DNA from: Batillaria attramentaria
Taxonomy: Eukaryota > Mollusca > Gastropoda > Batillariidae
Direction of reading: 5' to 3'
Assembly: GCA_018292915.2 (NCBI GenBank)
Contig: JACVVK020000014.1
Location: 2,754,001-2,818,000, forward strand
DNA length: 64,000 bases
This document shows, piece after piece, positions 13,201 to 24,921 of the stretch; position 1 is the stretch's first letter; each line of letters starts with the position of its first letter. A program made the translations under genes and the position numbers. The notes beneath the pieces are model-generated. The model searched no databases. It was not told the DNA's origin and saw only the letters and a list, made by a program, of their open reading frames with translations.

Positions 13201-16200
13201 CCTTCGCCTCTTCGCCCGGGCGTGGCGAAGTCTAGTTCAGGACCCTTGGGCCACCGATCTCGTGGAGAACGGCTTACAGCTCTCGTTCGTCAGCCCCCCA
13301 CCGTTACGAAGAAGCCCGATGTGGACGGAGGTGCCCCAGGACGCGTCCAGGGCCGCTGCCCTCAGGTCGGAAGTGGCGGCGCTGCTGCAGAAACAGCCAC
13401 CGAGCTAGTCGGTTCAGTCTCGTCACCCGCCTTTTACAGCCGTCTGTACGTTGTCCCAAGCCGGGAGGGAAGTGGAGGGCCCGTGATCGACCTCATCTGC
13501 TCTCAACGCTTTCCTGCACGCTCCCGCATTTCCAGAATGGAGACAGCGGCGGCCCGTCGGGCAGGCACAGAGTAGGAGACTTCGCAGTCAGTCTGGACCT
13601 GTCCGACGCTTACCCTCCACGTACCCATGCACACCGCATCCAGACGGTACCTACGGTTCGCCATAGACGGGAGTGTCTACCAGTTCAAGGCTTTACCCTT
13701 CGGTCTGAATTTGAGCCCGTGGATTTTCACCCGCCTCATGGATACGGTGGCGGCGACGGCGAGACTCTCTCTCTCCAGCCAGCTCTCGAACTACCTGGAC
13801 GACCTTCTGCTGAAGAATCAGATCGCCGAGAGCCTGTCCCAGGACAGGGACGTGTTCCTCTCCCTCCTGCGCAACCTGGGTTTCCTAGTCAACTTGGACA
13901 AGTCAGACCTGCTCCCGTCTCAGAAGTTCCTTCACCTCGGTATGTTCTTCGAGACCGACGCCAACAGGATCTCGCTCCCTCAGAAGCGCATCGACGCCAT
14001 CCTCGCCGTAGTCGAAGAGATTCTCAGCCAGCCGTCTTCGCCGGCTCGCCTGTGGCTGAGGTTCCTAGGCCTCCTGAACGCCGCTGCAGATCTTCTTCCG
14101 CTCGGCAGGCTTCGGACCAGGCGACTTCAGCTCTATCTCCTGTCCCAGTGGCGCCCGGTTTCAGGCGATCTACAACAGCCGATCCCGCTTCCCCTGGATC
14201 TGCTCTCAGAATTCAACCCCTGGACCGACCCGCTCTGGCTAGCCTCCGGTGTTCCCCTCACCTCTCCACCCCCGTCGCTTTCTCTGTGCACGGACGCAAG
14301 TCAGGAAGGTTGGGGAGCCCATCTTCTGCCCAACTTCGAGGTGACGCACGGTCTGTGGTCTCCAGAGGAGAAGCTCGCTCACATCAACGTGCTGGAGCTG
14401 AGGGCGGTTTGGCTCGCGCTTCAACACTGGTGCCCGCTTGTCTCGAAGCAGCCTGTTCTCGTCCTGACCGACAACTCTACAGTGGTCGCCTACATCAGGA
14501 AGCAGGGAGGCACCAGGTCCACACAACTCTGCGAGCTCACCCGAGACCTCCTTCTCTGGTGCGAGAGCCAGGACGTGACGCTGTCCGCGAGACACATCCC
14601 AGGGAGACTGAACGTCATTGCCGATTCCCTCTCCAGGCACGGTCAGATCCTTCACACCGAGTGGACCCTGAACGACGCCACGTTCAACACGATATGCCAG
14701 ACCTGGGATCGCCCGCACGTGGACTTGTTTGCGACCCGCTGGAATCACAAGCTCCCGCTATTCGTCTCCCCAGTGCCGGACCCTCTAGCGTGGGCGGTGG
14801 ACGCGCTCTCCATTCCCTGGAACGGCCTGTTCGCGTACGCCTTCCCGCCCACGGTGCTGATTCCCAAGGTCCTCACGAAGTTGGAAGGTATAGACGCAAT
14901 CATCCTCCTGGTGGCTCCCCTCAGGTGGGAAAAGTCCTGGATCACAAGTCTGCTGCGGCTCGCCACGGATCCCCCGCTCCGCCTCCCCTGTCATCGTCGC
15001 CTGCTGCGTCAGCCTCGGTCACAGATCTTCCACCTGGACCCAGACTCGCTGAACCTTCACGCATGGAGGTTGTCGGGGCTTCCTCCGACGCAGAGACTTC
15101 TCGGGTGCAGCAGTGGCGGCAATCTCTTCAGCGCGCAGGCCCTCTACTCTAAAGGTCTACGAGGGTAAATGGAGGGTGTTTGTTCGTTGGTGTCTCTCAC
15201 GCGGCCTTCCCCCGTACTCGCTGAAGATTGCTCAGATCGCAGACTTCCTTCTGTGGCTCAGAGACTCGAAGCACCTTGCTCCCATCACGATCAAGGGGTA
15301 TAGAGCGATGCTGTCCGACACCTACCGTCACCTAGGTAATCCACTAGTCGGCACGGACAAAGATCTCTCGGATCTTCTGGCAAGCATGGAACTCGCCGCT
15401 CCGGCCTTTCGTTCCCTCGTCCCTCGCTGGAACCTCCCCTGGGTGCTAACGTGGCTGAACTCTGAAGCCTTTGAGCCGCTGGAACTCGCGCCGTTGGAGA
15501 GGCTCACTAAGAAGACGTGTTTCTTGCTTGCCCTCGCCTCCGCAGCCAGAGTTAGCGAACTTCACGCCTTGTCAGCGGACCCCGCCCATCTGCAGTTTTC
15601 CCAAGATGGTTCGGCCCTCCTAACGACGCGACCCGGGTTTCTGGCGAAGAATCGCCTCCCGTCCATGGGTAACCAGGTCCTCCGGATCCCGTCCCTAAAG
15701 CGTGTGGATCCCGGTGCTAAGCTACAAGACCCGGTACGGGCGCTACGCATTTATCTGAAGCGCACTAAGCATCTCAGGACCCCTAGTTCCCGTCTCTTCC
15801 TTCCCCTACGGGCGGACAAGACGGACATAGTGCCGCAAACGCTCTCCCTTTGGTTGCGCTCCGTCATTAAGGAAGCGTACAGTGACCTTTCCCCCTCAGC
15901 GGCCAAGATCCTTAGGATCAAGGCTCACGAGATCAGGGCAGTCGCGGCGAGTGTGGCTTTCGAGCGGAACTGTTCCTTACAGGACGTAATTAGAGCAGTG
16001 GGGTGGAGGTCGCAGTCTATTTTCGCCTCAACCTACCTCAGGGACCTTTCCGCCCAGGTTCAGCCACTTCACCTCGTCGGACCAGTGGTCGCGGCCCAGC
16101 ATATCGCAGCTCCCGCCACTCAGGCCTAGAAGTTGCCACTCGCCATCAGCTTCTGCTGGTTTTCCAGGGTATGGCGTTTTTCCTTAACGGGGCTTGGCGT

Positions 16201-17701
16201 TCTATTCTCAGAGCTCCGGGCAGCCCACCTGCCTCTTCGGAATTCGTTCTAGTAGTAACACCATCGGGGAATGTATTGTAGGAATAAATGTATTTTTCCA
16301 GGTAAAATGAATTTTTCCTAAATACTTACCCGATGGTGTTACTCACAGGTCCCTCCCGCCTCCCCGCTTCTGCCGGGCTGGGCTCGCGGCGCGGACTGAT
16401 GACTCCGGCCGGCTGCGCCGGCTATATAGATAGTAAGGGAGGCAACTCCTGTGGTCACGGATCAGGTATGTGAGGGAGTTGCCTCCCGTTGCCTAGCAAC
16501 GGTAAAACTTAGGCTGGTTTTCGTAGAGTAGGGGCTATGTTCTAGTAGTAACACCATCGGGTAAGTATTTAGGAAAAATTCATTTTACCTGGAAAAATAC
16601 ATTTTCATTGAACCGGTTTACTAACAAAAGAGCTTATGCACTTGCTGTCTGTTGAATGTGTAGTGGTGACAGACGCCATGATCTATGAACTGCGGTTAAC
16701 CTGCGCCCAAGTGGTCATCCACTATGACCTGCCAAAGTCAAAGACCACCTTCGGCAATCGTCTGGCCTGTATGCTGGACTACTTCCACGATCAGATTAAC
16801 GGCAGTAGCAGTGAAAAGGTGAGTGCGTCCTTTTTCTTTGCATACAGCTAGCCTTCCATTTCTCAGTAATGATGATTGAAGAAATGGTGTCATGGAAGAA
16901 TTGGTCATGTGTAAACCTCTGGTCAGTTGCAGTTGGGGACATTTGAAGCATTATGAATATAATGATCAGTGTGATGGGTGTTGTTATTGTCAAGTTGTTT
17001 TCTTCCAGCACAAGGTTTAAGAACAGTTACGAATATCTTTCCCGTTTACAACTGCTCGTTCACTGTAGTTTGTAAACAACAGTACATATCGATGGGTTAC
17101 TTTAGCATTTGTGAAGTCCGCAAAATGACTATCACCTAAGCCCTCCCCCCCCTGCTAGCGTCACACATCATTGAAAGGCCACTGCACATAGTTTATTCCA
17201 CCAAAATGTCAGATTGTGGTGGTGTACCCGTGGTGCTCACGTCACAGATGTACGTTTTTTTGTTGTTTTTTTCAGCCTGCAGTGCAGCCAGTCTCACACA
17301 TCATGATTTCCTACCTGAGTCTTGATCGGGAACGCCTCGAACACATTCGCAGTCTGCGTGACTTCCTGGCTCGCAGTGATGCCACTATCCCAGCAGGGTT
17401 GACAGCCCTGTTAGCTGGCATGTATGAGGTTTGTGTGCAATATTTTCTGCAGTTAATCTCGTTTTAAAAACAACCACCACCCCTCCCGAAAGATATCCCC
17501 CCCCCACCCCCCCCCAAAAAAAAAAAACCAAAAAAAAAACAGACACACACAAAAACAAGATGGCCACTGACCAGCCCAATATGTTGTTTCCATTTAATCA
17601 CCTGCTGTCGTCACGGTCGTTCTTTTGTAATGCCATGTATACGGGAGGACACACACACACACACACACACAACACACACACACACACACACCACACACAC
17701 A

Positions 17702-17755
<54 letters not shown>

Positions 17756-20700
17756 GGAAACAACTGACCGGGCTTGTCAGACCAATCTTGGTTTTGGAAG
17801 AGAGACGTCAAGTTGTTTTCTTTGAAATCTATGACGTTTTCCTCATTGGGATGACGCATAATACATTTGACGTAATAACTTTGACTCGGATACAATTCTT
17901 GCAATGAAAGCAGCCCCATGAAAATTGAAGTGTTGCTGCTGCGCAGTGTAAAGATCGAATTTATACCGGCTCAATGTGTTTAACAGACAAGTCTGCGCGG
18001 CGAACGTTTTTTTCACTATGTGTTATGTCTGCTGCGCGCGCGCGCACACAGACACACACAGACATACGCGCGCGCACGCACGCACGCACGCACGCAGACT
18101 TGCGCGAGCCGCGTTTGTGCATGTGCTCCATTGAGACCTATGTGGTGTTCTCTCACTCTACTATGCTATTGAGTGAGAGTCAGTGGGAAAAACAAAGCTC
18201 ACTACATCAATGAAACTCCCGCTTTCCCCGTCTACAAATAGAGAACTTCCGAAAAGTGACGACACACCCCCACGTCAATCAAACATGACGTCGGCAAACT
18301 GACGCTGATACAGTTTTGCGTCAGTGCGCGTGTGCCTTTTCTGCGATGTTTGTGAGGCGTGTGGCTTGTGTAAAGGAAATGTGCTTCGAGTACAAATTTT
18401 CGAGTCAACTGACGACAACGGCTGCAGTGAATTTTTCTAATTTTTTTTGTATATTTTTTATGGCACCCCAGGCTCATTATCTATGTATAGTAGGAGCGAT
18501 TTTGAGATCTAAAGTGTGTTCACCAGCACTTTCATCAGGTACGGTTTACGCCAAAAGTATAAAAGCGACAACATCCAAAATTCACTCAGTTGAGAGTCCG
18601 TATTCATGCTATCTTTGTCCCAAAAATGGAGTGGTTTAGGTAAATATTACGCCTTTAAACGCCAGAAAGCCACTTTTTTTGAAAAGGGCGATAACTCGCA
18701 AATCATGTGTGCAATTGTACCTGGATCGGGCCTTCTATTCAACAATCTTGATTCATTTAGAAACCCCAAATTTGAAATCGATCGGTTTAGTATTTTCGGA
18801 GAAATAGGCATCTGAACTGGGTTCACATGCAATGTCAACTCAGGCTCGGTTTACATGAAAACTATAAGAGCGACCATTTTCTAGTAGTGAGTCAATTCAG
18901 AGTCCGTATTCAAGCTATCTACTGCCAAAAAATTGAGTGATTTAAATAAATATTACGCCTGTACACGAAAGACAACCAACTTGTCTCAAAAGGGCGATAA
19001 CTCCCAAATCACTTAAGCAATCATCACACGCTTTAATCGTCTAATGTAACATTTTGATAAATTTGGATACCCCAAATTTGAAGCCATTCGGTTAAGTATC
19101 TTCGAAGAAACGGGCCCGGACACAATTCACACACGCACACACGCACACACGCACACACGCACGCACACACGCACACACATCCGCACAGACGGCACTCACT
19201 GAGGAGGAGAAGTGCGTTCGGAACACCATACGCGTCAGCATCGATGACGCAAGTTTTCTTACGTCATTGTCAGAGTTACACTTGCATAATCGTCTCTGCG
19301 GGAGATCGGCAGTGACGTGCGTTTGTACCACAGATGCTTGCCTATGAACGTGGAAATTTTAGCCCGTCCTATTATGTTGTTTCCATTACTATGGAAACAA
19401 CATAAAAAGCCCAAAACAACAATGTAAACAAAAAAAACCTCCCACAATCAAAAACAACAACAAAAACAAACAAAAAGAACCAACCAAAAAACACCACCAC
19501 CACATGAAAGGCAGAATGCACAACAAGGCAGAAAAATAGTGTGCAATGCAAAATGCCTTGAAGGTGAAATTAGGAAACTGGCAATCAAACTCTGAATAAT
19601 CATAGAAAGCTGTATTTGTTTGTTTGTTTGTTTTCCAGTTAACCCTTTTAACCCTGGCCCTCCACAGGCAAGTTAACCCCCCCAGCCTGGGGGGTTTTCA
19701 CTGTGCAGTGCTTCAGAATGGGGTACCTCACTTATTGTCCAATATCTCTCTAAGTAACCCACCGATTGTAATATCCTTTGGGTATGATGATCTAAACATA
19801 TCTGTGTGTCTGCAAAATAATGTTTAGTGCCATTTTGACCGTTTTTGTGAAAATGTCACACGTTTGATTATGAATGTAATGAAAATACTAGGGTTACCGG
19901 TACTCATACACTTCAAGTTCAACTGCATGCAACTAATAAAACAAAACACACAAAAATAGAAACAAAACACACCTTACCCTTCATATGGTGTTATTGATAG
20001 CACTTGCACAGAAATGATGATCATAAGTCCATGAAATCACAGGTAAAACAATGCACACAAATACAGTCAAGCACATCTGGTGAGCCACAGTCCTCTGTCA
20101 CAATGTCCATTTAGTTACTCCGTGTCACACACTTTTGTAAACACCACTGCACATCCAAAACAGGAAATATGTGTTGTTTCACACTTGATGTCATCACTTT
20201 TAAATCTGACATGCTAAAAAATATTATTTCACACCCGCATGGCAGTTTATCTGTTGCCACGCCCCCTTCGTCCTCTGGCACTGATTCGAACTCTCGAACG
20301 GCCTCTATCAGTCGATATAGATGGCTGAACCAGCATCAACATCGTCAACATTCGCCGATTCATCTCCTGAACTTTCACTGAAATCATCGTCACTGGGAGG
20401 TTCAAAGTCACTATCTTTATATGCAGGAAAACTTCATCGGGCACTTGTCTCGCCGTGAGTCGTCTTCGCGTCTCCGCCATTGTGTAAAAACTTGCCAAAA
20501 AAAACTCGTAAAAATGATCGCAAAATGCCACTCACCACGTGCTTTTCTCGTCGGAACAACGGAAACGGATGTTAGGATAGAGTAGCCTCCCTTTCCTACT
20601 TAATATTCATCAGTTAGTCAAGTTAATGACCCAGTGGAAATTTCCACTGGCCCGCCCGTACATGTACGTGCGTCGGCCCACAGGCGCTTGAGTGGACGCC

Positions 20701-20790
20701 CGTACATGTACGTGCGTCGGGTTGAAAGGGTTAACAGTACATGTAAATTGTTCGAAAGTGTGTGTGTGCCGTGGCATGGTGTGTGCGTGT

Positions 20791-20827
<37 letters not shown>

Positions 20828-21635
20828 AGTGATCTGGTGCATTCTGAATCTGAATCTTTTTTCTTTTTTAAATCAGATTTGTTGGGTTGTTTTTCTGATG
20901 TAGGGTTTGAATAAGGATGACACAAAGAGTCTGTGCAAATACATCAAGGCCTTCGGAAGGTGCATGTAAGTACCTGTTTTTTCACTTTTTCCCCCAGCCT
21001 CACTGATGCACCAGAACTTGATTCACTTTGGTCTGTGCACTAAACAAGACCTTGTATATATACATGTGCAAAAATACCACGCAAGCACAGATGTTTGTAG
21101 TTGTAGCAAAACTGAGAAGGAAGGAAGCACACAAAAAAGGAGAGCTGTTTGAAATACTGTGCTGCTTGGATGAGGAAAACTTGTTATAGTTCTCATTTTG
21201 CTGACAGTATACATATATGTGACCTTCCATGAGAAAACCCGGCGTAAGACGCACGCCGCTGTTCCGAGCTAGAGGCTAACAACGGTCAGCGGGTGCTATC
21301 TGGTCGATATTGAGATTTTGCCAGAATCAGGTAGCTCTGCCCTTAAATTATGATGTCTTAAAAGGAGTGTTTTTGCACTGTAAAGAGCAAGGCTGTTTCT
21401 TTAAGATGGCCCCCAAAACAAAAAAATTGAAAATTTTGCACTTAAGCCGGGTTTTCTCATGGAAGGTCACATACATAGGGGCAGTAAATGGGCATAAGTA
21501 AAGTGTTCATTGGAATTGTCTCTGACAGCAAAGAGTTCAAGTGCCCAGATCGCCACCTCGTGTTATCAGTGGACAGCGTGAAAGAGGATGGAGAAGAGTC
21601 ATGGCCGCCAGGCACGGGTGAGGTCAAGGTCAGTA

Positions 21636-21698
<63 letters not shown>

Positions 21699-22704
21699 AG
21701 TTCAAGTCACAAGCTTAAAATCTGTATTGTTGAACATGTATTTTGCCTCTGTTTTGGAATGAGCTGTATTGCAGCATGATGAATGGATGACCTTGCAAGT
21801 CTGCAAAGTTTTATTACTGTAGTTTGTTTCATTTTTTTCCCTGGACGTTTGGCATTATCTTCAGGTTGCTTTATAGTTTTACTGGTCTGTTTGAAAACTT
21901 CGGGCCAGATTTTTGGTGCATGGTTGAAAACTTCGGGCCAGATTTTTGGTGCATGGTTGAAAACTTTGGGCCAGATTTTTACTGGTCTGTTTGAAAACTT
22001 CGGGCCAGATTTTTGGTGCATGGTTGAAAACTTCGGGCCAGATTTTTGGTGCATGGTTGAAAACTTCGGGCCAGATTTTTGGTGCATGGTTGAAAACTTT
22101 GGGCCAGATTTTTACTGGTCTGTTTGAAAACTTCGGGCCAGATTTTTGGTGCATGGTTGAAAACTTCGGGCCAGATTTTTGGTGCATGGTTGAAAACTTT
22201 GGGCCAGATTTTTACTGGTCTGTTTGAAAACTTCGGGCCAGATTTTTGGTGCATGGTTGAAAACTTCGGGCCAGATTTTTGGTGCATGGTTGAAAACTTC
22301 GGGCCAGATTTTTGGTGCCTGGTTGAAAACCTAGGGCCAGATTTTATTTTAACCTGACATTCCCATCCCTGATTTTTCACTGTGGTCGAAAAGTCAGGAC
22401 GGTTGAAAAGCTAAGGCCACTATGGTACTCACAGTGATTTCTTTTGTCAGATTCGAGTGTGTAAGATCATCAGCGCCAATCACTTCTTCGTCCGCCTGCT
22501 GGAGCACCGCGTGGTTGGTCAGCCGAAGCGTGATCTGCGCAGCATGTACACCACTTTGATTATGGAGATGTCACAGTACCTCTCCAAACCGGCCAACCAG
22601 GCACCGTATGCACTGGAGCAAGGTAGGTTATGTTCGTGACACAAGCCTGCACATTTTTATTTTTATGTTGATGACAAAAGGTGAGTGTGTGTATGCGCAG
22701 GGAA

Positions 22705-22773
<69 letters not shown>

Positions 22774-24866
22774 ATATGAGTTTTTATGAGTTTTTATCTG
22801 TTTTGTCAGTTTTACCTGTCTTGTGTTTGTCCTATCTGTCTTCTGTGTTTTTTTATATGTCTTCATATGAATAAATATGTATTTTATGTAAAGCGCCTAG
22901 AGCTTAGAAAAGGTTAGGCGCTATATAAATATTCTATTATTATTATTATTAATAGCATGTAATTTTTTTACTGCTTGTGACATGACGACAAGAGCGTACA
23001 CATTTATTACTGTATCACGCTGAAGACATGCACAATTTTACTCTGTCATGTTAATGACAGTTGCGCATGTTTTGTCTGTGAGTATCAAGTTGATGACAGG
23101 AGTACTTCAGAGTTTGACTGAAAGTATGTACCGCGTTGATGACGCAAATGCACACAGTTTAGACTGTAAGCAAGTGCAATAGTTGTTGATCTATATTGAT
23201 GCTTTTTGTCTTTTTACTTGTCTTTGATATGATAGTAGGCTCACTGCTCATCCTCACTCCTTTCCGTGGGGCGGTCGGTGGTCTAGTGGTTAAGAGACCT
23301 GTCACCAATGCGAGAGGTCAGGGGTTCGAGTCCCAGTCGGGGCAAAGAATTTTTCCTTCTCGTATGTGGCACCGTTCATTCGGGCCGATCGTCGGGGGTT
23401 CTCTCCGGGTACTCCGGCTTCCTCCCCCTCTGCTTTGGAAATGTTCAGCCCACCAAATTTGAAAAAGAAATGCAATTCTAAATTCCGAAATTTAAATAGC
23501 TGAGCTGACCCTTCGCACCACGTGATTGTAATGTGTTTATGTCCAGTGTGTGAGAGAATGTGTGTGATTCACGTGAGCGTGCGTGTTGGGTTCAGTTCGC
23601 GGCGCTTTGAGCCGATTCATGAAATTGGGTAAAGCGCCTATATAATACTCATTATTATTATTATTATTATTATTTTCAGGATCAAGGTTTCTGGCAGCTG
23701 TGGGTGACAAAGATGGGGTTTATAAAAGGTGAGATTAAGACAGATGTAAATGGCAAATAGACGTAGACTGAAAGGAGTGGTCCCCATTAAAGTTGTGCCT
23801 TTTCCATTGTGCTGCTATGTCCTACCATTCCACCGGGGCGGTCGGTGGTCTAGTGATTAAGAGACTTGTCACCAGTGTGAGAGGTGAGGGGTTCGAGTCC
23901 CACTCGGAGCAAAGAATTTTTCCTTCTCGTATGTGGCACCGTTCATTCGGGCCGATCGTCGGGGGTTCTCTCCGGGTACTCTGGCTTCCTCCCCCTCTGC
24001 TTTGGAAATGTTCAGCCCACCAAAATTGAAAAATAAATACTATTCTAAATTCCGAAATTCAAATAGCTGAGCTGACCCTTGGCACCACATGATTGTAATG
24101 TGTTTATGTCCAGTGTGTGAGAGAATGCGTGTGATTCATGTGAGCGTGCGTGTTGGGTTCAGTTCGCGGCGCTTTGAGCCGATACATAAAATTGGGTAAA
24201 GCGCCTAGATACAATACTCATTATTATTATTATTATAATCGAAAATAGACAAGGAGTGGTCCCAGCCAAAGTTGAGCCTTTTCCATTGTGCTGCTATGTC
24301 CTACCAATCCAGCAAGATTTCTCTGCCTACGTGCAAGTCACGTATGATTTCTGTGTGTGTTTTGCAGAGCCCGTGTGATTACCGCTCTCAGCACCAAACT
24401 GCAAAGTGGATCAAGGAAAGTGAAGGTATGATTGGAAGTCCACTCAGGAATCCTGTATACACTGGTTTTGTTTGTTTGTTTGTTTGTTTTTGGGGGAGGG
24501 GGTGCGGGGTGCACTGATTTTACTTGAATAACAGTAATAATAATACTGGGTAAATAGTATTTGTACTTTCTTGTGTTTCTTCCTCAAATCCATATTTGAT
24601 TCTACAGGAGCGCCATTGTTAACCCTCGTGACTTAGTAAGAATGTGTGACTTGTTACGTTGTTACATGTACCAGGTAAAATATGTGAGAACTCAAGATAA
24701 TCTCCTATGCCTGTGTGAACTCTCTCACCTCGTCAGCTGACCTCTGCCCCCTAGAGCCAGTTTCCTTCACTTTGCCACAAGTTTCCAGTCATGTCATTCG
24801 GGAAATATTTGCTAGTAGAAAATGTTTGTTTGTGTTTGTCTGCGTTTGAGAGAGAGAGAGAGAGAG

Positions 24867-24921
<55 letters not shown>

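Larger units (their letters stand above)
10637..16605 (+). mobile_element. DIRS-like tyrosine-recombinase retrotransposon, intron 12 of TDRD12
   Basis: About 6.0 kb with the full DIRS plan: outer inverted repeats (10658-10825 and 16394-16560), gag-like region, RT and RNase H, tyrosine recombinase, and an internal complementary region at 16246-16342. That region joins the complement of the left tip to the complement of the right tip. Left tip starts at the bases TTATTCCTACAATACA; right tip ends GGAAAAATACATTT. No target-site duplication is seen, as expected for this class. It is in the same orientation as the host gene. The GC-rich coding part differs from the AT-rich introns. Several frameshifts suggest that this copy is not autonomous. 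Confidence 0.95.

Noticed and set aside
13719..15152. 477-codon open frame overlapping the DIRS RT/RNase H in another frame
   Set aside because: Composition is Arg/Pro/Ser-rich as expected from a GC-rich shadow frame. The overlapping frame has the RT and RNase H motifs.
21783..22380. Long open frames on both strands with repeated GQIFGAWLKT and HQKSGPKFST motifs
   Set aside because: By-product of a 33-bp minisatellite inside an intron of a well-supported gene.
23268..23350. Possible tRNA-Asp gene, and tRNA-Arg-like sequences at many places
   Set aside because: Stems are imperfect and each is followed by the same SINE body and tail; these are SINE heads, not tRNA genes.
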